Below, piece after piece: positions 54,374-64,000 of a stretch of 64,000 bases of DNA (position 1 is the stretch's first letter; each line of letters starts with the position of its first letter). A model generated the notes under the pieces. That model ran no database searches, was not told where the DNA came from, and saw nothing but the letters and a program-made list of their open reading frames with translations. The position numbers and the translations under genes were made by a program. This stretch comes from Calonectria ilicicola (taxonomy: Eukaryota > Ascomycota > Sordariomycetes > Hypocreales > Nectriaceae): the NCBI GenBank assembly GCA_020809705.1, contig CP085834.1, positions 434,001 to 498,000 of the forward strand, in the 5' to 3' direction.

Positions 54374-57300
54374 ATTCCAAGACGGATATTTAGAATGAGC
54401 ATCAGCACCAAAGTATATAGCCCATAGTGTATTCCTGGTGGATACAAACCGAATAGATGGAATATCAGCTATCATTGCTAGACTCTCACCTGATCTTCAA
54501 ATGTCGCTCTTGTCAGACTAAATTGTCCATTGTTAATATTTGGCACCTGGATGAACCTGCCCGTCTGGATTGGATAGCACAGCCAAAAGGGCTACTTAAT
54601 CCATGACCCCTTAAACGAGATGGAAAACGAAGGCTGCGGTTTGGAGTATCCAAATATGCACAGGTTGTTAGGTTCCTTAGTGATCTCCAAGCTACATAAT
54701 ATCCATAACGCACGTTGTTTAAGTCATATGAATAGCGACCATGTTATGACGTACGTTGATGGTAAGGTAAAGTGCTTCCGCGTTCGTCATGGACCCTTTT
54801 GGTTGTGCAGCACCTGTCGCAGAAAATTTGGCGTGCATGATGATTTTGGAGTGGGCAAACAAGACAATAGACTCATCGTATACCAAAGGCACTACCTTCT
54901 GAACCTTAGCAAAGGCCACGTCAAGGATCGGCGGTAGTCTAAACTAAGCTGGGTAACCTACTCGTCGAAATAGGCAATTGTAATTGTACGAAAGAAGCCG
55001 GGGGACTTTTCGAAGAGAAGACACAGCTCGACAGTGGACCATGAAGGCGTCTGACTGCAAACAAAATTGTTACCTCAGATACCCCATGATACCGCCTTCA
55101 TCGTTGGTGGCTGAGACAATCCAACAGGAAGGACTAACATTGGCAGGGAAGCCCCCTAGTGAGCCCGAAAATTCCATTCTATAGGGCAGGATCATGTTTT
55201 TCTTGGCCATTTCTAGGGCTTCATGGTAAGACATGGTTCACGGGCATGAAATGATCCGCTAGCCTGACTTGCGCCACCGGATCGGGGTTCTTCGGGCGTA
55301 TCTGAATGATGTCTTCTTGGAGGTCTGTATTTCCGTAGATCGCGGCCATGCCTTAGTGGTGGTGAGTAAGCATCAAGTGTAACACTGAAAGCCTCATAAT
55401 ACTCGCATAAAACCCTGCAATGTGTCGAAGTAGTGTGCATCGTTATTGATTTCCAGAGAAGTGCCAATTTGAATTCTATTGACAGTGACTTCCTACTATA
55501 GCACTATTTGGTGAAAGTCCTTTTCAGTCGTGTATCATATGTTTCGTAATTGTTACGTCCCTGTACACTCAAATCGGACAATCTGGTTGCTCGATCAGAC
55601 CCTAGTGAATATCGCACCCACTCACACTGCGTTGCACTTTTTAACGACATGGAATCTTCGGTAGAAGACGAAACTGGACAAAATAGGAATGTGGCCATTC
55701 CTACAAATATCAACTGTGTTTGTGGACAATGCGTCATTTACCAAGGCACATGATACTAGTGGTGTATTGGCGTAGATGGAAATGAGGTGTTTCTAAGGAT
55801 ATTATGAGCAGAACACCCGAGACACGGCATTAGCACAAATCTATCCATTTCGGCCGAAGAACTAAACTTTATGATTTGAAAGTGGAATTTGTGTTTCAAT
55901 TTGTGAGACGCATGTGCAGGATCGCTGTGGAGAGTACTCAAAATGTGTTTTTCTGTTAGCAAATGAACCCTTTTTGCGAGTCATGACGGAATGCTAGGCT
56001 CCAACAACAGAAAGTATCTGGGCGATCAATTCTCGTCGGCCCTTTTTAACCACTAACAATCGGTTTAAACATATTTTCCGTCCCGACGGTTCGGCTCGCC
56101 GAGGGGCGCTCCGGGTGATCGGCCCAACGGCAGACCAAGCATTGCTGCAGGTGATACATCCGATGATGATTCAGGGGGGGGAAGCGATGGCCATCTAATC
56201 TCTTTTAAGACGGAGGCGTCCTGCATGTGCATTTGCCAAGCCAACATGATATTTGCAAGATAAAGCTCGCCCCGCCGATCTAGTCAGACTTTGTGTTTAA
56301 ATTATTGCGGTTGTTCAACATAAAGCCACCAACAGAGATTTTATTGTCTTGAAAATTAAACAAAACGTCGCCTGTGGAATATCGATTTGAAGGGAGGGAT
56401 TACAGTCACCCCTCATTTGGCTGGGTTACGCAGAACAACAATGACTATTACAACCTAGCAGCTGCTATTTTCCCTTGACCTTGACTGTGTTAGAATAAAC
56501 CTCGTGATCTACACATATTACACTTAGTTTCCTTTTTTTTATCGTGAATTTAAACTTTGGTGTACCCAATTATCAAAGTCTTGATAATTGGGTTCTTGGG
56601 GGATTTGCTCCAACATGCCATTCCCGCCGTGTTTCTCCATGTCATTAGCGGACTCCTAGTCTGAAAATTATGGCTGCTCGTGAAAGGCACTGACATACCT
56701 TACCGGACTAGGATTAGCCATACTCAATCGTATCTAATCCAGTCAAAGTACAGACCGCATGTAAGGATTAACCAACCAATGCCCTGAATACTCCCCCGTA
56801 TGTGGCCATCCAGGAATGCAGAATTAAAGCCCACGCACGGGAAATTGTCAAATGTAAGAGACCGATGCTTATTGGCACCAACGTAATTCACCATTGCTCA
56901 CGACAAAGAAATGTTGATGTAGCCCTCAGTAAACCATTTCTGCTAAGTGAACACGAAAGGGTTAGCATATGTAGGGGGATTTCAAACGGCATGGCTTCAT
57001 TCAAAGTAACATAGCATTGCTTTGCTGGAGGCGCGGTGGCTGAAAATTGCTTCCAGGATCTTTCACAAAATCACGCCGTGCGAGATGCACCACAAGGGGT
57101 GCATGATGTGATGCAAACGATTCCCTCATCTTGGGTCTTATTGCTAAATGCTAAGATGTACTTCCACATCTTACTTTTTTTTTTGGTCAGAAGCACATCA
57201 GAGTGCCAAAAGATATGACCACAGCTTCAACAACTTGAATCATGCCAGAAAACATGCTCTAATAGTCGACAGCCACTATAATTAATTTGGGTGTTGATAA

Positions 57301-59598
57301 AAGATGAAAATGGTATAGATCGGCTTCTATACCTCTTTTGATCCAATATGACTCTTGGCGAGCGGTATAACGAGTACCCTGGATGTCAGTTTAACCAATC
57401 TTCAAATTCACATGCAAGAACGTCACAGGATTAGTTCTAGACACAAAACTCTATTCATATGCAAAAAGCTTAGTTGGTTCCATTCAAATGACCGAATACT
57501 CACTCAGTGGATTGCGCAGTCTTAAAAAGCCCTTATCAAGCGATACAAGAGTCTCTCTCCGATTGTCTTAGAGAGAACCGCCAAGACAAGTGGCCTAGAT
57601 GTTGGTGTGGTGTGCAGTACGACCGCGATATACAAGATTGATCAGACATAATCTTGTTCACTTTCCAAATTGAAGGAACCTGGTTTAGCTGGACCCTGGT
57701 CCTCATACCCACAAGGTCGCCGTCAATAACATCTAGGGTAGGGGGCGTTAAAGGTCAAATTTGACTAACAATTCAAAAAGGAAAATCTTGAGCAAAAAGA
57801 AAACAACGGCAATTGGTGGCGGTATCAGTGTAAATTCCAGAACTAAGTTAGTCATATTTCTGGTGGGACAGAAACCTGGGCAAGTACCAACTAATATGTC
57901 AATTGGAACACATGTGCGTGTTTATGATAGCTGATAGAACGCTCAATACCGGAACAGGTAGCTAATTCTCAAGTCGATTTCAAAGGGGGTGAGAGGTCTC
58001 AAAGCGGAAACCCCAAGAATTCACGGGGCAACGAGCAGCGAAGACGACCAAATCAAGAATACTGAACAGATGCATGCGTGAATCAACCCTTCTCCCGGGC
58101 ATAGAGGCTCCACAATGTGATGGGCATAATACTAAAGAGTGTTTTCAGGAATATTTAGCCCCATCGCAGTGCTAGGCGCGAATAAAAAACCAGTGAGAGG
58201 TGACGTAAGGAGGAGTGGAGCTTGGATGTTAAAGTATCTAGTTTAATGTTTCCAGTTCCCAAGTTGGACCTTTGATAAAAGTAGCATAAAACCATCGCTG
58301 TGATGAACGATTGGATTGACGAGGTAGCATGACCACAAGATTTTGAAGTTAGCAACAAAACTCCTTAGAATGCATTCAAACTTGAAAGATCATGGGACAG
58401 GGTGAGGAAAGTTGGTGTTCGCTCCCTCTTTCGGAAGCTCATTACTAGCCACCGAACGTTGACCACTGTACGTAGTTTTCTTCACGTCTTTCCGATAGCA
58501 AAGGCTCTGCACAATGTACACAAAACCATGTGTTCAGGCTTTCAGGCACGCACTGAACCCCAAAGTCCAGTCAGGCCTGTAGCTTTTTTCTACTCTCACG
58601 CCGTCGCGGAGTTTCACATCCTGCATACCAGTCACACGCACTGTCTGGGGTTTGTTTACCAACAGTCATGTGATAATTGGGTGTTTACGAAAGCATCTCT
58701 ACTCACAACTCTAGAAATCAAGGTATCATGCGTGACGAAATGTACCTCAACTTTCCACACACATCCATGAGCAGTAGGTTCTGCCCAGTAAATTTCATGT
58801 CTTTCCGCCTTTTAGCTAGTAGATCACCAGCAATGGAATGGATAAGAAATGAGGGGTCTCACTTTGTCCACAACCAACAGGGTCCATAACTGTTCCAAAG
58901 CTGTCTGGTCAATTGGTTATGGCAAAAAGTTTCATTTAAAAGGCTCAAGCACAAATTTTACTTTCCTTTATACAACCCAGGACATCAAATGCGGTTGAAG
59001 TGATGGCTGCTTGATTACGCGGTGTCTCGGTGCCACCAACTAAAAGCCCAGTTTGAGAAAAGGTAGAAGACTCGTAGTAATGTGTGCACCCGTAAAGTTC
59101 TTATACAAGAACTGCTAAATATTTATTATAACGCCTCTTCTGTACTGCGTTCTACAAGGAGAGGAAGCCAAGCTGTCAGTGTATTACAATCGGCATGTCT
59201 TTGTAGCATAGAATAGCATGCTGCAAAATATTGAATATTAGTAATAAACTTACAGTTCACGCCATTCGCTTCATAGACTTCTATTGCCTGCTACTTCCCT
59301 TGTTTTTCAGGAATTTAGATTAGAGCCACATAGCCACAAGGAAAAGATTCGGCACCACGTCGGCGGTATATTGCTAAATTCCAATCTAACAAAATACAAT
59401 GATCCACAAGCTAAAGGACCTTAAGGGTAACCGGTATTAATTGTAGTAGTGAAAAATAGATATAAAAAGGCGAGGTTTGCTCTCAGATTAAATGGTCTTT
59501 TTATTCAACATGCTCTATGGCAAGCAAACAGCTCTCGAATCGACAAACTATCCTCACAAAACTCAAAACTCCAGCATCCACAAGGTGCAATAAACAAA
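54374..59598. other. 5.2-kb region without recognisable gene
   Basis: Long for this window. Open frames reach 122 codons at most (58402-58770) and none has family character. Composition is moderate rather than extremely AT-rich. No inverted repeats bounding an element were found apart from one hairpin at 56565-56592. The last 150 bases carry the leader of the ATPase gene. Confidence 0.45.
56565..56592. repeat. perfect 12-bp inverted repeat, 4-nt loop
   Basis: CCCAATTATCAA, then AGTC, then TTGATAATTGGG. Could be a protein-binding palindrome or chance. Confidence 0.6.
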
Positions 59599-62500
59599 AT
59601 GGCCGAAAACTGTCCCCCCGTTAACCCCTCCCCCATCAACATCGGCGATGTCCCTGATCTCACTATTGAATACGGGCATGGAAACAACCTGGTCAACCTA
59701 CCATCTGGCCAGTACAAGATTGAGTTGCCTAATAAATGGTTCTTCGAAAATGCAGCGATAGATGATCAGGTCAAAACGGAGACCTGGTTTAGAATCGAAA
59801 ACGTAAGTTCCTATCAAATCCACAGGTTCCCATCTAATATCAATTTAGAGGCTCCCAAAGGAGTTAATCAAACGGGTAAATGGCTGTCGAATTGTCACGA
59901 AATCTCATGGTGGACCCGGAAACGAAGGCCAAGCCCATTACGATTGGACGTGGTTTGAAATTTGTGCGACAAGAGACAGGAAAAACCGGAGAGAGAATGA
60001 AAGTCCAAATGAATCCCGTCGTTGGTCAAGCCATGAACATTGTCCGTTGACGGAAGCCACGGACGCCAAATGGGTACGCAGCAAGATTTTGATACCAATT
60101 AGGTGGTCGAGTTCTAACAAAGTGTCACTCAGCGTTGCGGAAGATATTTCTACCAGGGTCATGAATTGTGGGACTTTCTTAAGGTCGATGTAAGTCTACT
60201 TATCGCATTACTTTGTGAAATATCTTTGTTAATACATAACCATAGAGAGGTGGCGAGATAGAAGTGAATGTATGCACTCGTGTTCAAAACCAGAGCATCG
60301 AAGCCAAAGGATACCTTCTGATTGATCTTGGATGTGAGCCAGGTAAGAGCAGACTTGGTGTTGAGAAATAAAAGTAGCATATATTAATTCATATGGGCAG
60401 GCCAATTTAATCACATCAACGGCCTACCCGCCAGGTCTCGAGCTAACAACCCCATCAAACTATTTCTTCATGGGGATGTGCATTACAATATCAACGAGGA
60501 TCTACTGCGAGATTTACTTCCTGGCGATAGTGTTAGAACCACTCCGCCTCTACCAATCCCGAACCCCGAGAACCAATTTAGCGATGCCAAAGTTGACTAC
60601 GAGATCATTCACAAAGATGCCGATCACGAATTCATTCATCCACTGGTTATATACAGTATCCGAAAACCTAAAGACTTGATCAAAGTCTCGGGATGTAAAG
60701 ATTCCAAGGCCCAAGTCTTAATTACAATTGATTCATTTGACTTGCGATTAGGAACGACCCGTCTTTCGTGGGAGACGATCGTGGAAGATATTTTGATTCG
60801 CGGAAAAAATTCTATCGATAGAATCTTTGCGGAATTCAAGGGTTACCAGAGATGCCATCTGGTCATACGAATTGGCTGTGAAGGTGCGATCTATATGGAT
60901 CACACACAGAAGCTCTTAACCCTTGTTTTTGAGCCCAGTGCAGTGGAGAACGACTTCATCAGAAAACATTCAAATGATTCTGAACATAAGAGGACCACTA
61001 AAAGCGCCTATCTCGCCGGGCTGGCTACTTCACTGGCCATGGAGTCTGATGAGTCTCTCAGAAGACTCTGCAAAACCCAAATCCAGAACGCTATAGTAAC
61101 AGGGTTGAAGTGGTCCCGCCGTGCCCTGACCCTGAAATCCCTTCCACTAACCATCAACACCATCAAAATTGATACGAAAGATGATCCACTCCTCAGTTTT
61201 GCTTATATTCCAAGAGATGTTCACCAAGACAGATCTCAAATGAAGAAATCCTTCATTTTCAACACGGTGCCCTTTATACCAAGCTGGTGCACCGCAAAAG
61301 ATGTCGCGAAAGGCTGCAAGCCAAATGTGCTCGAACTTGCGCCAAATGCCAGCTTTGGGGATCTGTTCATGGTTGACAGGAACGAAGTTGATAAATATCG
61401 CATCATTGCGAATGAAATTGAGCTTTATTTTGAACACTACGTTTCGCATGATAGTGACAGGCGGCCTAAGAAACCACTGTCTATCGCTATATTTGGCCAG
61501 CCTGGTTCAGGAAAGTCATTTGGCGTGAAACAAATTGTCGATTTTGTGCACAAAAGGTTCACAAGTACGCGGCCTGATTCTAAAGTCAAGATCGAAAGCA
61601 CGACCTTCAATCTCTCCCAATTCCAGAAACTCTCGGATCTAAAAGCCGCATTAAATACAATTCGTGACATTTCAATGTCGGGGAAAATCCCTGTCATTTA
61701 TTTTGACGAATTTGATGCGACGTTTAACCAAAAATCGCGGTACTGGTTGAAACACCTTCTACCAGTAATGAGTGGCAGAAGCTCACTGATCGGAGACAAC
61801 AAACTGCAATTTGGGCCTGCAATCTACTTTTTTATTGGGGGCACTTCGTACACATATGACGGATTCAGACGACCCAACATAGTCCCCCAACTTGAGAGCC
61901 CAAGGCTAAATCGAAATCTCAATCAGAACCAAGATGGAAGCCTGAACACGGAAGCTTTTAAATCTTGCGACGACTTGATCAAACTGTTTCAAGAAGATCA
62001 ACACCACTTTTCCGATCAGGACTCGTGGGAATATAGAACTGTGGATATTTCATCACTCGAGAGTTATTCTGACCTCCAAGAGAGGTTTTACGATATACGA
62101 GATCTTATATTGGGCGAAAAGTTTCCTATTGTCTTTTTCGAAAACTTTGATCTCGACCTAGGTGATGAGCGCCTGGGCTGGCTCAAATTCTTTTTAGCTC
62201 CTATGCAAGATGGCTCCTTCTATGACAACGGATCAGAGAGACCTCTTGGTCGTGCTATTTTCATTTTTGTCGGGCAAACTTCGAAAACCTTGAGAAACTA
62301 TTTGAACGGAGTCCACCAAGAGGACCCAGAAGGTCAATTAGTAAACATACAGAAGTTCAGTGATGCCAAGGGACCGGATTTTGTTAGCCGGCTTCGTGGG
62401 TGCACTTTCCAGGACAATAATGGAATACACATTTCCGACTTCGCGACAGTCGTCAGCGAATATACGAAGAGAAAGGATTTCAACAATCCCCTTTCACTAG

Positions 62501-63030
62501 CTATTATTCGAGATGAACTGAGCCCAGAAGACCATTTTAAGGAGTTGTTGGAGAAACGTCTATATGTGGATATCTTGGGACCAAACCGCACCATTCCACC
62601 TGCAGATCCTGTCGAAATGTCCATTTTGAGGCGCGCCACCGTTCTCAAATCAAAGCCAATGTTGCCAAGTATCTTGGGAGAGCATCGAATTCCCTTCAAC
62701 ATTAAGGACGATTATTTGTATGCGCTTTTGCATGTCGAAAGCTATCATCACGGCAATCGGTCTATGAATGCCATTTTATGTATGAGCAATAGTCACCGCG
62801 ATGAACCTGGAGAAAACAGCCCCAGACTGGTTGGCCCTCCAGAAAATCACCAGCTTCAATTACACGTCAATTCAGGTGTCTTTAGGGCAAGCATGGGGGA
62901 TCATCATCATGCTCAGCCCGGTCAAAACGAAATAACGGTAGCGCTGGAATGGTTGAAGCTGAAAGTGGGCATGGCTTATGATCCACAGGAATTAGTTCGA
63001 CCAGCACCTCAGAATGGTCACGTCATGTGA
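59599..63030 (+). CDS. large P-loop ATPase resembling bacterial RyR-associated ATPases
   Basis: Exons 59599-59802, 59849-60189, 60248-60342 and 60401-63030, giving 1089 aa. The third exon needs an acceptor at CATAGAG (60247) to stay in frame. Residues 90-215 form beta-rich segments with a polar insert. About 290-420 holds a PfkB-like module (LITIDSFDLR, ISW-like, CHLVIRIGCEGAIYMD). Walker A is GQPGSGKSFG at about residue 578 and Walker B is VIYFDEFD at about 644. A second copy of the post-Walker-A half follows, with IVFFENFD at about 789 and LGWLKFFLAPMQDGSFYDNG. C-terminal blocks are AKGPDFVSRLRG, DILGPN, ADPVEMSILRRA and YHHGNRSMNAI. I recall this order from large bacterial ATPases that carry RyR domains. 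Substrate and role are unknown. Confidence 0.75.
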
Positions 63031-63707
63031 ACTACAATAAGATGTGGTCGTGATGAGGGTCTATGGGATTAAATGGTATCAAAATTGACATGTTAGGCAG
63101 GATTGAGAGATTGAAGGGAATTGCCACAATAACCATTATGGATGGACCAGGGCAATGAATGGTTATTGTTAGACAATGACGCGACCAGACATTCTGTCCT
63201 TGGAATAACTGGAATGTTGGTACATATCCTGCTTAAATGGGTTCACTTTCTAGCTAGCTATAGTCGCTCTTCTATTTATTCATAAAATAAATTGAATCAA
63301 TCCAGGTCATTGAGTTATTCGGCCACTATCTCTATGCGCCTCATTTGATCTGTTTTACAGTCATGTAGGACTGTGGATCGTGGATGTGGGGTGCAATTGC
63401 AGGGGCAAGGGTCCAAGGACTGTAATTGGCTACAATGATGAAATGCAGCATGTCAGATTGCCCTGCTGGCATTCTTATCATCACATGACCTGTAGCCAAT
63501 CCTTCCCCTTTTTGCGACTCTGACGTCCCGAATTGGGAGTGATAAATACATGGCCATCGCCCAACCCACTCACTCACCCTGAAGCATCAAGGGCGTGTCT
63601 TACTTGCGTTGCCAACACTGACACTGCTCCCTCAATCAATCTCTAAAAAAAAAAACGCGGCAAAACTTGACTCTCCGCCCCGTCAATTGCGGCGCAAAGG
63701 GGTCAAG
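63031..63707. other. intergenic, promoter of the last permease
   Basis: No gene. Contains the 3' region of the ATPase gene and, near 63640, an A-rich stretch. Confidence 0.4.
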
Positions 63708-64000
63708 ATGAGTGTCGCTGATGTCTCGGACGACTTTAGATCCGTAAACGCGCGGTCGCGCACGGGGACTCGTCGCGAGCAGGCCGCAGAGTTCCTTGCA
63801 AGCCACAGCGCTGAGGAGGCCACCTTTACCTACGAAGAAGAGAAGAGCGTCATTGACAAAATTGACAAGCGCGTGTTGTTCCTCATGCTATGGGCTTATT
63901 TTTTCCAGCAGCTAGATAAAAGTTCCCTAAGGTGAGACTTTCTTTCCGCTTAGGCCGTTTTGCCCGTGTCGTCAGTTTTTGACTAGTTCCCATCCACCAC
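63708..64000 (+). CDS. MFS permease, DAL5 type (partial, runs off the window)
   Basis: The first exon 63708-63931 starts MSVADVSDDF in an ATG context preceded by CAAG, and ends at a GTGAGA donor. The N-terminal polar region ends in IDKRVLFLMLWAYFFQQLDKSSL, the standard first transmembrane segment of DAL5/ACS permeases. Most of the protein lies beyond the window. Substrate unknown. Confidence 0.75.

Noticed and set aside
58402..58770. 122-codon plus frame in the gene-poor stretch
   Set aside because: His/Thr-rich and unlike any protein I know, without introns that extend it.

Overview
The window looks like nuclear DNA of a filamentous ascomycete (Pezizomycotina). This rests on many 46-66 bp GT-AG introns with CTAAC-type branch points, a Zn2Cys6 regulator, a HET-domain protein, a DAL5-type permease, a fungal rhodopsin-family protein, an intron-containing tRNA and degraded DNA transposons. 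I cannot name the species. Gene models were built by reading frames and splice sites by eye; no search was run.

Layout: 1-2750 holds no convincing gene but carries a MITE. 2751-12806 is an accessory block: a KP4-like small secreted protein, a DMATS-type aromatic prenyltransferase (minus), a PLP threonine-aldolase-fold enzyme (plus), a large fusion protein (IDO-like heme domain + FAD/NAD(P) reductase + cytochrome b5; plus) and a DAL5-type permease (minus). The prenyltransferase, PLP enzyme and fusion protein look like a small biosynthetic cluster acting on an indole substrate. 14635-20050 has a 1044-aa HET protein and a multi-pass membrane protein. 20192-23273 is a complete hAT element with 20-bp inverted ends and an 8-bp duplication, its transposase broken by one frameshift. 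23967-30801 has a kexin-processed Cys-rich secreted protein, a seven-exon Zn2Cys6 factor and a DUF1338 (2-oxoadipate dioxygenase-type) enzyme.

31144-35243 carries tRNA-Arg(ACG), a silk-like Gly-rich secreted protein and an intron-bearing tRNA, probably Ile(UAU). 36083-38180 is a decayed piggyBac element. 38599-48972 has a sulfatase, a single-pass Cys-rich surface protein, a fungal rhodopsin-family protein, and a divergent quinone reductase/intradiol dioxygenase pair that suggests aromatic catabolism. 49266-54373 has a protein resembling an M35 prodomain, an M35 deuterolysin and a GST. About 5.2 kb without a recognisable gene follows. 59599-63030 encodes a 1089-aa P-loop ATPase that resembles large bacterial RyR-associated ATPases and has an internal duplication. 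The window ends in the first exon of another DAL5-type permease.

The strongest leads for something undescribed are the IDO-reductase-b5 fusion with its prenyltransferase and PLP neighbours, and the bacterial-like ATPase.
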